64,000 nucleotides of DNA. Origin: Flavobacterium limi. Lineage in GTDB: Bacteria > Bacteroidota > Bacteroidia > Flavobacteriales > Flavobacteriaceae. The notes beneath the pieces are model-generated. The model saw only the letters and a list, made by a program, of their open reading frames with translations, made no database searches and was not told the origin of the DNA. The stretch lies in NCBI RefSeq assembly GCF_010645075.1, contig NZ_JAADZV010000008.1, positions 186,001 to 250,000 on the forward strand. The letters run 5' to 3'. Positions 25,752-35,958 of this stretch are shown here, piece after piece (positions within the stretch are counted from its first letter, which is position 1; each line of letters opens with the position of its first letter). The position numbers were made by a program, and so were the translations under genes.

Positions 25752-28700
25752 ATGAAAAAACGTGTTCGATATTATGCTATCCGACTTTTACTGTTGATCA
25801 TCTGCTTCTCACCAACACTTTCCTCGGCTCAGGGGAAATTGATTGACGGAACTATTGTGGATAAGGATGGACTGCCCATTGCCGGAGTAAATGTTCTTGT
25901 AAAAGGTTCCCAACGAAGCGCACAATCCGATTATACCGGAAAGTTTTCCATTGAAGCAAATCTGGGTGAGACCCTTGTAATTTCCTTTATCGGAATGGTG
26001 ACACAGCAAATTATGGTAACACAGGCAGCATCCATTAATATTATTTTAAAAGATAATCCAAATGAGCTTCAGGAGGTTGTTCTTGTAGGTTACGGTTCTC
26101 AGAAAAAGGGAGATCTTACAGGAGCTGTTTCAAGAGCCAATCTGGAACCTTTCAGAGAGGCTCCAAATGTGAGTATTGCACAAACCCTTCAGGGAACAGT
26201 AGCAGGTTTAAATGTAGGACAGGTAAACAGTGCCGGGCAGAATCCGAGTATTTCAGTCAGAGGTCAGACTTCATTAGGAGGAAACAGTAATGTACTGGTA
26301 ATAGTTGACGGCGTGAATTTTCCCGGAGGCATCAACAACATAAATCCTGACGATGTTGCGACTATTGATGTGCTGAAAGATGCCAGTTCTGCAGCAGTAT
26401 ATGGTGCTCAGGGTGCTAATGGGGTAATTTTGATTACGACCAAAAAGGGCGGAAAAAACAAAGCACCGCAAATCAGTTTCTCTACTTCGTATACAACACA
26501 GACACCAACAAGTAATATCAGGCCTCTGGGAAGACAAGCCTATCTTGATAAAGTAAAAAACCTGTATTGGGACAAAGCTTATCTGGCTCCAGAATATACA
26601 CAGCCGGATCCCACTTTCAATTTAGCAGATTATTTATACACAACCGAAGTAGATTCAAACGGAAATATAATTGAAGGCGACTATGACTGGTGGGCAAACG
26701 GTACTAAAACGGGAGATATCAAAGATTATAAGGTAAGTATTGCAGGAGGAGGAAACAAAGTAAATTACTTATTGTCTGCTTCCTACACAGATCAGGCTGG
26801 TTATATAGTGAATGACCTTTTTAAAAGAACAACTGTAAGAGCAAATGTAGGTGTAGATGTAACCGATTGGTGGAATGTCTCTATGCAATCTTTTGCTACT
26901 TTCAGCGATTACAGCGGAGAAGAACCTACTTTAGCAAATATCATCCGAATGCCAAGTCTCTTTAGCCCTTATGATGATGAAGGGAATATTGTTTCAAATC
27001 CAACAGGAAATAATACTCTGGGCAATCCTTTTAAAACATTTGCCATTGACGATTATGATAAAAGCACGTATCTCTTTGCTAATTTTTCATCAGACATAAA
27101 AATACCTTTTGTTAAAGGATTGAGTTATAAGATCAATTTTGGAAATAATTACACGACAACCGGGCATTATAATTCCAATATCTATGGTGCCGGAGAAACT
27201 GGTTCAGCTTATAAAAATAATTCTACCAGATACGATTATACTTTTGACAACATTGTTACCTATAAAAAAACAATTGCAGACGATCATGACCTTGATGTAA
27301 CATTACTGTATGGTGTAACACACAGGGAAAGTGAATCCACTTCAGCAACGGGTACTGGTTTTACCAATTTGAATCTGAGCTACAACAGTCTTGAACTGGC
27401 TGCTATTCAAAAAACCACTTCGGACGGGTGGGATGAAGCTTTGAATTACCAGATGGGAAGGGTAAATTACAAGTTTAGAAACAAATATATTGTAACGGGA
27501 ACTATCAGAAGAGATGGATTTTCAGGCTTTGCAGAAAATAATAAATGGGGAGTCTTTCCGTCTGTTTCTCTGGGTTGGGTTATTAGTGAAGAAGGCTTTT
27601 TCAAAAATATTAATGCAGTGAATTCCCTGAAACTTCGTGGAGGTTACGGAACTATTGGAAATTTGACCACAAGATATTTTTCGCTTTCTACAATGAGCCT
27701 TTATGATGCCTATGTTTTTGGCGATGGAGGATCAACTTCTTTAGGACAGACATTAAACAGTCTGCAACAACCTGATTTGAAATGGGAAAAGACCGGAGGG
27801 ATCAATTTAGGAGTAGATTTTTCATTATTTAAAAACAGAATTACCGGAAGCGTAGAATATTATAATACCAAAACTACAGACCAGTTATTCCCTCAGCCTA
27901 TTCCGGCAATTTCAGGTGTAAATTCCATTAATGTAAACCTTGGAAACATAAGAAACAAAGGACTGGAATTCACCTTAACCTCGAAAAACATTGATACAAA
28001 AGATTTTAAATGGAGTACCACTGTAAATTATTCGCATAATTCCAACAAAATTCTATCCTTAAACGGTTTAGACGAAGATGGTGATGGAAAAGAAGATGAT
28101 ATTACAGCAAGTGATTTATTCATTGGACATTCAATAGGAAGCATATATGGTTATGAAGTTGGCGATATTTACCAGATTGGAGATGTGATTCCCACAGGAT
28201 ATTCGTTAGGAAACAGAAGAATTATTGATCAGGATGGTGATGGTACGATTACACAGGCTGACCGAAAAATATTAGGCAAAACCGATCCTGATTTCAGGGC
28301 AGGTCTTTTAAACACATTTACCTACAAAGATTTTTCGCTGAACATCTTTTTTAATACCGTCCAGGGAGGCAAAAATAGTTATTTAAGCGCAAATGAGCCA
28401 ACGTACGGCGGAAGACGCGATGAGAATGCGCAGGTATTTAATTTCCTTAACAATACCGATTTCTGGTCGCCAATAAATCCGGATGGGGTAAATCCAAGTT
28501 ATATTAACGCTCCGGCAGTATCCGCAAATAAACTGTATGCAAGGAATTTTGTACGTCTGCAGGATATTTCTTTTTCGTATAATTTGCCAAAAGAAATTCT
28601 TAAAAACTTAGGAGTAAGCTCCCTACAATTGTATTTAAGTGGTAAAAACCTTGCGACATGGACAAAATGGAGAGGCTGGGATCCTGAAACCGGTAACGGA

Positions 28701-28763
28701 CTTGCAGATAACGGGCGTCCTGTTCTTAAGGGCTATTCACTTGGGTTGAACGTAACTTTTTAA
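25752..28763 (+). CDS. SusC-like TonB-dependent outer-membrane glycan transporter
   Basis: 1003 residues with a signal peptide ending at SSAQ. Domains: carboxypeptidase-regulatory-like beta domain (about 28-105, GTIVDKDGLPIAGVNVLVKG), TonB-box region LQEVVLVGYGSQKKGDL, plug (DVLKDASSAAVYGAQGANGV and ILITTKKG) and a 22-strand barrel ending in LGLNVTF with a terminal Phe. These proteins import oligosaccharides across the outer membrane using TonB energy, with the SusD lipoprotein as lid. The SusD gene starts 10 bases later. Enzymes encoded on the facing operon imply a galactose- and rhamnose-containing pectic or arabinogalactan side chain as cargo, which is inference. The length is normal. Confidence 0.97.
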   Translation: MKKRVRYYAIRLLLLIICFSPTLSSAQGKLIDGTIVDKDGLPIAGVNVLVKGSQRSAQSDYTGKFSIEANLGETLVISFIGMVTQQIMVTQAASINIILKDNPNELQEVVLVGYGSQKKGDLTGAVSRANLEPFREAPNVSIAQTLQGTVAGLNVGQVNSAGQNPSISVRGQTSLGGNSNVLVIVDGVNFPGGINNINPDDVATIDVLKDASSAAVYGAQGANGVILITTKKGGKNKAPQISFSTSYTTQTPTSNIRPLGRQAYLDKVKNLYWDKAYLAPEYTQPDPTFNLADYLYTTEVDSNGNIIEGDYDWWANGTKTGDIKDYKVSIAGGGNKVNYLLSASYTDQAGYIVNDLFKRTTVRANVGVDVTDWWNVSMQSFATFSDYSGEEPTLANIIRMPSLFSPYDDEGNIVSNPTGNNTLGNPFKTFAIDDYDKSTYLFANFSSDIKIPFVKGLSYKINFGNNYTTTGHYNSNIYGAGETGSAYKNNSTRYDYTFDNIVTYKKTIADDHDLDVTLLYGVTHRESESTSATGTGFTNLNLSYNSLELAAIQKTTSDGWDEALNYQMGRVNYKFRNKYIVTGTIRRDGFSGFAENNKWGVFPSVSLGWVISEEGFFKNINAVNSLKLRGGYGTIGNLTTRYFSLSTMSLYDAYVFGDGGSTSLGQTLNSLQQPDLKWEKTGGINLGVDFSLFKNRITGSVEYYNTKTTDQLFPQPIPAISGVNSINVNLGNIRNKGLEFTLTSKNIDTKDFKWSTTVNYSHNSNKILSLNGLDEDGDGKEDDITASDLFIGHSIGSIYGYEVGDIYQIGDVIPTGYSLGNRRIIDQDGDGTITQADRKILGKTDPDFRAGLLNTFTYKDFSLNIFFNTVQGGKNSYLSANEPTYGGRRDENAQVFNFLNNTDFWSPINPDGVNPSYINAPAVSANKLYARNFVRLQDISFSYNLPKEILKNLGVSSLQLYLSGKNLATWTKWRGWDPETGNGLADNGRPVLKGYSLGLNVTF

Positions 28764-28773
28764 AATTATTATT

Positions 28774-30444
28774 ATGAAAATCAAACATATTTTTCCTTTT
28801 TTTCTGGCAATTTGCCTGCTTTCCTGTAGTGACGAATATTTGAAAGAAACTCCGGTAGATTTTTTTGCTGCTGACAATGCTTTTAATAACTATGATGACT
28901 TCAATCGTACGATCAGCGGACTTTACAGCAGGGTACGAAGTGAGTTCTACAGTAAGGACGCCAATTTTCCTTTTGACTATACCTACGGAACAGACCTGGT
29001 TTATGACGGACAGCCCGATGCCAGACGCTGGACACCTTACACCTCAGTAATGCAGCCATCCGGAGGAAATAAGGTTCCGGAAACGCATTGGACAGACCTT
29101 TACAAAATTGTTTCAGAAGCTAATCTGGCAATTTCAAGGCTTCAAAAAATAGAACTTACCAATGAGCAGGAAATTAAGATTGAAGCCCAAGCGAGATTTT
29201 TCAGGGCATTGGCCTACAGAACACTGGCTTATCTTTACGGAGGGGTGCCTTTAAGCTTAACAGAAATTACATCTTCAAAATTTGATTTTGTCAGAGCTAC
29301 TAAAAAAGAAGTTTTGGATCAGTGTATTATCGATTTAAAATTTGCAGCAGAAAATTTAAAAGGCATTACAGAAGTAAAAGATGGGGAGTTGCACAAACTG
29401 GCCGCATCGCATTTATTATCAGAAGTTTATCTCGCCAATGACATGCCGGCACTTGCCGTAACTGAAGCAAGCAAAGTTATTGACGATCCCAATACCGATT
29501 TAATGCAGAATCGTTTCGGAACTTTTTCATCAGAAGCCGGTAAAGACGTATATTGGGATTTGTTCAGAAGAAATAATCAAAACAGGGCTTCAGGGAACAG
29601 GGAAGGGTTATGGGTTATTCAGTTCGAAACCGATGTTTTGGGAGGTGGAACCATTTCGTCAGATAAAATAGGATCATTTATGATGGAGCGCCACCATGCA
29701 CCCAATATAGGGGCATTGACTGTAGGAGGAAAGAAACCTTTTCTGTATCCTGTAAGTGATTATACAGGAGGAAGAGGAATTGGCTGGGCCATTTCAACCA
29801 AATATTTCAGCAATACGATCTGGCAGAGTGATTTTAACAATGACATGAGGAATGCCAATCATAACTTCGTCAGGGTTTTTACTTATAATGACCCGGCACA
29901 GGCTGCTTTTTTTGGTAAAACCATTTCGACAGAAGCACCACCTGCAGGCGTTACAGTTCCTGGGAGAAATTTTTATGCTTATCAGTCTAAGGTTACTACA
30001 CCGGGCGATCATCCAACAGGAATTTATGCCGATTTAGCCAAAAAAACACTAAAAGGTACAGCTGGTGCAACTTATACAGATCAATATATGTTCAGACTCG
30101 CGGAAACGTATTTGCTGAGAGCTGAAGCCTATTTAAAAGATGGTAAGCCAGATAAAGCCGCTGAAGATATTAATGTTGTCAGAAAGAGGGCAAATGCTTC
30201 ACAAATAGATCCTTCAGCAGTAACCATAGATTATATTCTGGATGAAAGGATGAGAGAATTAGGGATGGAGGAAAAACGCAGGCTAACGCTTCAAAGGTTA
30301 GGTCTTTTATATGACAGGGTAACAAGATTTAATCCGTATTACACCGGAATAGAAACTTTCCATAACTTATGGCCGATACCTTTTGTGGAAATTGAACGAA
30401 ATACCGGTGCTGTTTTAGAGCAGAATACAGGATACGTTAATTAA
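28774..30444 (+). CDS. SusD-like glycan-binding outer-membrane lipoprotein
   Basis: 556 residues. Signal peptide II with lipobox LLSC (Cys about 18). The RagB/SusD helical TPR-like fold is indicated by the N-terminal LKETPVDFFAADNAF, EANLAISRLQ, AQARFFRALAYRTLAYLYGG, and the C-terminal RLAETYLLRAEAYLKDG, VRKRANA and LDERMRELGMEEKRR. It captures the glycan at the cell surface and closes the SusC pore. It is 10 bases after susC and ends in a strong hairpin terminator, so the pair forms its own transcript. The binding residues cannot be assigned from sequence alone. Confidence 0.97.
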   Translation: MKIKHIFPFFLAICLLSCSDEYLKETPVDFFAADNAFNNYDDFNRTISGLYSRVRSEFYSKDANFPFDYTYGTDLVYDGQPDARRWTPYTSVMQPSGGNKVPETHWTDLYKIVSEANLAISRLQKIELTNEQEIKIEAQARFFRALAYRTLAYLYGGVPLSLTEITSSKFDFVRATKKEVLDQCIIDLKFAAENLKGITEVKDGELHKLAASHLLSEVYLANDMPALAVTEASKVIDDPNTDLMQNRFGTFSSEAGKDVYWDLFRRNNQNRASGNREGLWVIQFETDVLGGGTISSDKIGSFMMERHHAPNIGALTVGGKKPFLYPVSDYTGGRGIGWAISTKYFSNTIWQSDFNNDMRNANHNFVRVFTYNDPAQAAFFGKTISTEAPPAGVTVPGRNFYAYQSKVTTPGDHPTGIYADLAKKTLKGTAGATYTDQYMFRLAETYLLRAEAYLKDGKPDKAAEDINVVRKRANASQIDPSAVTIDYILDERMRELGMEEKRRLTLQRLGLLYDRVTRFNPYYTGIETFHNLWPIPFVEIERNTGAVLEQNTGYVN

Positions 30445-30454
30445 CATAGATACT

Positions 30455-30490
30455 AAAAAAAGCAGGCAGTCTGTAACTGTCTGCTTTTTT
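30455..30490. terminator. Bidirectional terminator between susD and lacI-type gene
   Basis: Stem AGCAGGCAGT (30461-30470) with ACTGTCTGCT (30476-30485), one G-T pair, flanked by six A before and five or more T after. It serves susD on the plus strand and can also stop the minus-strand operon. Confidence 0.8.
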
Positions 30491-30532
30491 ATTTTATATT
30501 TTGGATTAAACTTACAAACTGATAAAGTTTAT

Positions 30533-31579
30533 CTAATACTTGTATGTTGTTTCTAAAGTAGTGGAATTTCTAAGCTGAATTGTAGTGTCGAATAATATTG
30601 TTTCCGGCATCTGAATGCTATTTTGTGGTGAATTCAGTTTTTCGACCATTTTTTTTAAAGCCAATGCACCGATTTCTGTTGCAGGCTGGCGTACAGTAGA
30701 TAAAGACGGATTCATAGAGGAAGCATTGTCAGTATTGCAAAACCCAATGACAGCGATTTGTTTAGGGACTTCAATCTTCATCGCTGCCAAGACCCCAAGA
30801 GTGCGGATAGTAATCGTATCAGTTGCTCCTAAAATAGCATCCGGCATCATATTTAAATGGTCTAATTCAGTCAAAGTCTGGGTGATTTTGGCATCCATCG
30901 CATCAGGATTTGCCAGGTCACAGGTTAGTATATAATTTTCATTAAACGGCACATCAAATTTCTGATAGGCACTTTTGTATCCTTTCAGTCTGGGATGTCT
31001 GTCTGTAAATTTATCTCCAGTTATAAATAATATATTATTTCTGCCAATACTGAAAAGGTGTTTGGTTGCTTCAAAAGTGCCTTTGATTTCCTGAACACCA
31101 ATTTTAGTCACATTCAAATCTGATTGTATTCTGTCAAATAATATTACAGGGCATGTATTTTCATTGATATCCCTGATTCTGTCAATATTCGAAATCTCGC
31201 TTACCGGAGCCATTATAATGCCGTCAACACCACGGGAAACCAAAGCTTCCAGACAGTCTTTTTCGTTCTCAATATTTTCATGGCTCTGCATGATAATGAT
31301 ATCGTGAAAAGTATCTGCCAGAGCCTCATAAATTCCCTCTAATATTTGTGTAACGAACAAATTATTAATAGAACACACAATAACACCAATAGTATTTGAG
31401 TGCCCAAGTTTTAGTTTTTTGGCTATTGGATTAGGCTTAAAATTGTTTGCCCTTGCATAATCTATAATCCTTTTTTTGGTTTCTGAACTTATCTCGTAAC
31501 TGTCATTAAGTGCTTTAGAAACAGTTGCAGCAGTCACTCCAAACACTTTTGCTATATCTTTTTGTGTAATACAACCCAT
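30533..31579 (-). CDS. LacI-family transcriptional regulator
   Basis: 348 residues. The N-terminal helix-turn-helix reads ITQKDIAKVFGVTAATVSKALN with the hinge helix NPIAKKLKLGHSN, followed by a periplasmic-binding-type effector domain (IGVIVCSINNLFV, DGIIMAPVSE, VILFDRIQSD, AVIGFCNTDNASSMNPSLSTV). It is the last gene of the minus-strand operon, 52 bases after the esterase/deacetylase gene. That makes it a likely local regulator responding to a released mono- or disaccharide. Many LacI members in this phylum activate or repress sugar uptake operons. The ligand is unknown. The hybrid two-component system upstream of the operon gives the locus a second, different regulator. Confidence 0.93.
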   Translation of the reverse strand: MGCITQKDIAKVFGVTAATVSKALNDSYEISSETKKRIIDYARANNFKPNPIAKKLKLGHSNTIGVIVCSINNLFVTQILEGIYEALADTFHDIIIMQSHENIENEKDCLEALVSRGVDGIIMAPVSEISNIDRIRDINENTCPVILFDRIQSDLNVTKIGVQEIKGTFEATKHLFSIGRNNILFITGDKFTDRHPRLKGYKSAYQKFDVPFNENYILTCDLANPDAMDAKITQTLTELDHLNMMPDAILGATDTITIRTLGVLAAMKIEVPKQIAVIGFCNTDNASSMNPSLSTVRQPATEIGALALKKMVEKLNSPQNSIQMPETILFDTTIQLRNSTTLETTYKY

Positions 31580-31631
31580 ATTCTAAAAATTTAAAGATTA
31601 TAAACTGTAAAATTTATTATTAACACTAAAT

Positions 31632-33086
31632 TTAATTGCCTTCTGTTATTACTTTCTCTAAATTCCTCATTGCAATTACTTTGTATTTATTTTCTTTTAT
31701 AAACTGAAATAATTCCTTCATGGATGCTATGGTTGTCGAATAATCCGGATGAATCACATCAGGAGTACCATGAAATGTTAAAACAATAATGTCTCCTGCA
31801 TGGAGATTTTTAAGTGCCATTGTTACCCGCTCCATATGTTTATCAGAAGATATTACAGTGTAACTGGGTATAGCAAGTATCGAATCTATTTGGGGATTGT
31901 ATGTTTTGCTTGAGCCTGCTCTGGCATATTTATAGCCTCTTTGCTTTAAAATTCGCTGAGAAATACTGTCATAGCGATTTCCCGGATAAGCAAATGAAAT
32001 TGGTTTCGGGATTTTAAATTCGGCACATTTTTCTTCGACATAATTAACTTCCTTCTCAATATCTTCGGGACTTAATTTGGTAACATTTTTATGATGACCG
32101 GTATGATTTCCAATTTCAAAACCCTTTTTATAAAGTTCCTGAATCTGGTTCCAGGTCATGTATTCCTTTTTCTCATCCGGATTTCGAGCAGGAAATTCGC
32201 ATACAAAAAAAGTCGCATCATACCCATATTCAGACAATAAAGGAGCCACATTATTGTAATGGGTGATTTCTGCATCATCAAAAGTTAGAATTACAATAGG
32301 TTTTCTTTTTGAGGTTTTTTTCGAAGAATTTTGAAATAATTTTTTCATCGCAACAGCATAACGCCTGCCCAATTCCTGAGCCGAAGGTGTATCAAAATGT
32401 AATTGATCTCCTTTATCTGTCAACCCTTCTGAAGGAACTACAGCTGTATTCGTGACTTGATCAGGAAGTGAATTTATTATTTTGTTGATGTAATCTTCTT
32501 TGTTAAAACGTCCAATTTCTCCGGCAACAAATGGCAGGTCAGGGACATTTAAATCTTTTCTGAGATTAGCAACAAGTTCTTTTAAATTTTCTAAATAGAT
32601 TTTCGATTTTTCAGCATCATTGTCTGATTCCCCCTGATGCCACAGAATTCCTTTTAGAGTTCCTTTTTGCATCGCAATTTTGGCACGCGCCACAGCCTCA
32701 TCGTAGGGAAAATTATTAAAATACTTTGCTCCGTATTTCCAGACTTTGATAGGGGGGCCTCCCCATGCACAAGGGATCAAACCTATTGTTACATTTTTTT
32801 GATCTTCAAGCATTTTTTTTGAAAAACTTATTCCGGGACCTACACCGGCATAATCTCTGTCAAAATGCATCGGATCTTTGGCTGGTATCCAATTATTGGT
32901 TTTGTCAAGCATTAGGATATTCTCCGGAATAACTTCGTCTTTTGTTTCTACTTTTCCACGTCCCGACATATTGGATTGCCCAATGAGTAAATAAAGATCA
33001 TACGGTTTTGAATTGGCAGTCTGACTGTAAGTATTAAGAATGACACCAAAAAAAATGAACAAGCATAATCTTAGTATATTTTTCAT
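31632..33086 (-). CDS. Two-domain esterase: SGNH/sialate-O-acetylesterase-like plus NodB polysaccharide deacetylase
   Basis: 484 residues with signal peptide ending at TYSQ. Residues about 28-250 are an SGNH-type acetylesterase: Ser38 in IGQSNMSG, WHQGESDN (about 149-156) and a C-terminal DQLH (Asp227/His230). Residues about 262-480 are a NodB (CE4-like) domain: TFDDA (Asp270/271), the metal-binding NHTGHH (His328/His332) and FAYPGNRY. Both active sites look complete, so the protein should remove O-acetyl groups and possibly a second acyl or N-acetyl group from the glycan. The gene is 9 bases after GH78, so translation is probably coupled. The fusion in one chain is unusual; the order of action is unknown. 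Confidence 0.85.
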   Translation of the reverse strand: MKNILRLCLFIFFGVILNTYSQTANSKPYDLYLLIGQSNMSGRGKVETKDEVIPENILMLDKTNNWIPAKDPMHFDRDYAGVGPGISFSKKMLEDQKNVTIGLIPCAWGGPPIKVWKYGAKYFNNFPYDEAVARAKIAMQKGTLKGILWHQGESDNDAEKSKIYLENLKELVANLRKDLNVPDLPFVAGEIGRFNKEDYINKIINSLPDQVTNTAVVPSEGLTDKGDQLHFDTPSAQELGRRYAVAMKKLFQNSSKKTSKRKPIVILTFDDAEITHYNNVAPLLSEYGYDATFFVCEFPARNPDEKKEYMTWNQIQELYKKGFEIGNHTGHHKNVTKLSPEDIEKEVNYVEEKCAEFKIPKPISFAYPGNRYDSISQRILKQRGYKYARAGSSKTYNPQIDSILAIPSYTVISSDKHMERVTMALKNLHAGDIIVLTFHGTPDVIHPDYSTTIASMKELFQFIKENKYKVIAMRNLEKVITEGN

Positions 33087-33095
33087 GATTATTTT

Positions 33096-35948
33096 CTATT
33101 TTAAATTCATCTTAAACTCATATTCACCAGAACCTAAACCAATCACTGTTTTATTGTCTTTTTGCGAAATGGATTGGATTCCATCTCCTTCTTTAGGAAT
33201 ATTTTTCATTGTATTCTGCACAATAAACTGAGCCATAGTATTAGCAGGAACACTAATATTATATTCTACCTGATTGCCTTTGATCTTCCAGTGGCTTTTT
33301 ATCATTCCGTTGACTGAAGCATATTCTCCCTTAACCTCGGTAATTTGTTTTTGTCCCTGAGGAAATGTTTTGCGTAAATCTAGCTGTGGTTCAATAATAA
33401 TATTTCTAAATCCTGCATCTTCTGTTTTAATTCCTGCCATATAAGCATACATCCATTCTACTATTACTCCATAAGCATAATGGTTAAAGGAATTCATGCT
33501 GGCATCGCCAAAACCATCTTTAATCGTATACGAATTCCATCGCTCCCAAATAGTGGTTGCGCCCTGATCTACACTGTACAGCCACGAAGGATTATTTCGT
33601 TGCAATAAAAGATTGTAAGCCATATCACTCTGTCCAATTTCGCTCAGGGTCTGATTTAAAATCGCTGTTCCTAAAAAACCGGTTGCCAGTTTGTAATTGT
33701 TAGCTTCCAGCAATTTCACTAAATGACTTGTAGCAATTTCTGTTTCTTCCTTTGAATTGAATAAATGCAGTTTTAATGCATATAAATAGGCTGTTTGGGT
33801 ATTTTCGCTTAAAGTTCCTTTTGCAATTACATATCGTTTATTGAATTCTGCTTTAATATTTTGGTATAGCGTATCATATTTATCAGCATCAGATGTTTTT
33901 TGTAATGCCTTCGCTATTTTAGCCATTAACAAAGCATCATAAGCATAATAACACACACTGATAAAACGTTTATTAGTTTCTTTGTAGGCTAACCAGTCAC
34001 CATATTTTGTTCCTCCGCCAACGTATTTAAATTCTGCTTCTGATTTGGTGGAAAGAAAATTCATATAACGGGTCATCGCCTGATAATTCTCTTCCAGAAC
34101 AGATTGATTTCCACTCATAGTATACACGATCCATGGCACAATTACACCGGCATTTGCCCAGCCGGATTCCGCTTTGCCCACAGCTCCCCACGTTTGAGGA
34201 GCAATGCTTGGAAAAGCACCGTCTTCGTCTTGTCCGTCACGCACATCTCCCATCCATTTTTGGTAGAAAGAAACTAAATTCGTTTGATTGTACATTGCAG
34301 TATTAGCAAAAACCTGAGTGTCTCCCGTCCAGCCCATTCGCTCATTTCGCTGAGGGCAATCTAAAGGAACGCTTATAAAATTACCTCGTTGTCCCCAAAG
34401 CGTATTCTGGAAAAGCTGGTTTACATCAGGATGATTGGTGACAATAGCCGATTGTTCTTTGTCAACAGAGCTGATCACTTCTGCGTAAATATTTTTAATT
34501 TCGACATCTGCATCGGCAGTCATTTCAGCATACCGAAATCCGAACCAGGTCATCGATGGAGTATAACTTTCTGCCATTGTACTTCCTATAATGTAATTGA
34601 CGGAAGCCCGCGCTTTACGTAAATTTTTAAGATACAAAGTCCCTTTTGGGCCATCATTTCCACGTTTCTTACTTCCCGAATCATTTAGCATTTCGGCATA
34701 ACGGATTTTGATTTTGGTACCTGCTTGTCCCTTTAATGTCAAAGGTGTCCAGCCTACCAGATTTTGTCTGAAATCAAGAACGGCTGTTTCTCCTTTTTTT
34801 AATGTAAAGGAGGTGACTTTTTTTAATTGTTTTGTTGGGATAACGGATCCAAAATCACTTTCATTTTTCTGTATGTCCTTATAAATAGTAATATACTGTG
34901 GAATAGTTTTTAAATCTTTACGAACGCGGACAGGCAAACCGATGTAGGCAGTAGTTTGTGCTGAAACAGTATTGTTCTCAAGTACTGAATGCCAGTTGGC
35001 TGTATTGAAATTAGGTTTTGTCCAGTCATTAGTATAACGGGCATCATAATCTTCTCCAGCATAAATATCAGCCATGCGAATGGCTCCGTTAACGGAAGAT
35101 TTCCAATTTTTAGTATTGGTTACAATAATCTTTTGGGAACCACCAACATATTCCACAATCAGTTTAGCTTTGTAACTTAGAGCAGGATTTTTATAACGAT
35201 CATGAGCAATTACACCGCTGGACCAGCCACTGCTCACATAAGCGCCAACTGTGTTTTGTCCTTTTTTTAAATAAGGAGTAACATCATAAGTAAGATAAAA
35301 AACGGTATTGCGCACATCAGTCCAACCCGGTTTTAATTCATCATAAACCGTTTCTCCATTCCCGGCTTGATGTCCGACTCTTTTTCCATTTAAAAACAAA
35401 TCGTGAATACCTATACTAGTCGTATATATTTTGGCTGATTTTACAGGTTTTTCAAGCTCAAACTCCGAACGAAACATCATCGCTTTATCCGTTTGTTTTT
35501 CTTTTTCAAAAGTGTCGTCTGCATTATCATACATAATCCAGGCTGCACCGCTCCATCCTGAATTTAGTAATCCAGTTTCAAAAAAGGCTTTTTCTGCAGA
35601 TTTAATTTTTTCAGAATTATTGATTACAATTTCAACTTTCCATGTATAGGTTGTCGAAGATTGTAAATCATTGCCTGTGTATTTAATATTATTAGTCTCT
35701 GATGATTTTACAATTCCGGAATCCCAGATCACTTTAGCACCTTCATAAACAAAAATCTCATAAGAGGTTTGTAGAACAGCACGTTTTGAAGAACGTATTT
35801 CCCAACTGAATAAGGGCATTTTGTCCAACGCCACAGGATTGTGCATAAAATTTACCCGAAGATTGCTAATTTCAGTAGATTTTGCAAAACCCTGTATTGA
35901 AAAACACATTAAAAAGGTGAATACAAAAAAACGGAGTATCTTCTTCAT
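33096..35948 (-). CDS. GH78 alpha-L-rhamnosidase, exported
   Basis: 950 residues with signal peptide (about 1-23, QGFAKS). N-terminal Ig-like and jelly-roll domains (SWEIRSSKRAVLQTSYEIFV; DLFLNGKRVGHQAGNGE) precede an (alpha/alpha)6 barrel carrying the family segments VPLDCPQRNERMGWTGDTQV, GDVRDGQDEDGAFPSIAP, DQGATTIWERWNSY and SMNSFNHYAYGVIVEWMY. A C-terminal beta domain follows. GH78 enzymes hydrolyse terminal alpha-L-rhamnose with inversion; Glu and Asp residues in the GDTQV/WERW regions are the expected catalytic set. It lies 10 bases after GH27 and 9 bases before the esterase gene in the same operon. With the GH106 enzyme at 4334, the window holds two different rhamnosidase families. Confidence 0.95.
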   Translation of the reverse strand: MKKILRFFVFTFLMCFSIQGFAKSTEISNLRVNFMHNPVALDKMPLFSWEIRSSKRAVLQTSYEIFVYEGAKVIWDSGIVKSSETNNIKYTGNDLQSSTTYTWKVEIVINNSEKIKSAEKAFFETGLLNSGWSGAAWIMYDNADDTFEKEKQTDKAMMFRSEFELEKPVKSAKIYTTSIGIHDLFLNGKRVGHQAGNGETVYDELKPGWTDVRNTVFYLTYDVTPYLKKGQNTVGAYVSSGWSSGVIAHDRYKNPALSYKAKLIVEYVGGSQKIIVTNTKNWKSSVNGAIRMADIYAGEDYDARYTNDWTKPNFNTANWHSVLENNTVSAQTTAYIGLPVRVRKDLKTIPQYITIYKDIQKNESDFGSVIPTKQLKKVTSFTLKKGETAVLDFRQNLVGWTPLTLKGQAGTKIKIRYAEMLNDSGSKKRGNDGPKGTLYLKNLRKARASVNYIIGSTMAESYTPSMTWFGFRYAEMTADADVEIKNIYAEVISSVDKEQSAIVTNHPDVNQLFQNTLWGQRGNFISVPLDCPQRNERMGWTGDTQVFANTAMYNQTNLVSFYQKWMGDVRDGQDEDGAFPSIAPQTWGAVGKAESGWANAGVIVPWIVYTMSGNQSVLEENYQAMTRYMNFLSTKSEAEFKYVGGGTKYGDWLAYKETNKRFISVCYYAYDALLMAKIAKALQKTSDADKYDTLYQNIKAEFNKRYVIAKGTLSENTQTAYLYALKLHLFNSKEETEIATSHLVKLLEANNYKLATGFLGTAILNQTLSEIGQSDMAYNLLLQRNNPSWLYSVDQGATTIWERWNSYTIKDGFGDASMNSFNHYAYGVIVEWMYAYMAGIKTEDAGFRNIIIEPQLDLRKTFPQGQKQITEVKGEYASVNGMIKSHWKIKGNQVEYNISVPANTMAQFIVQNTMKNIPKEGDGIQSISQKDNKTVIGLGSGEYEFKMNLK

Positions 35949-35958
35949 TTTCCAATAA

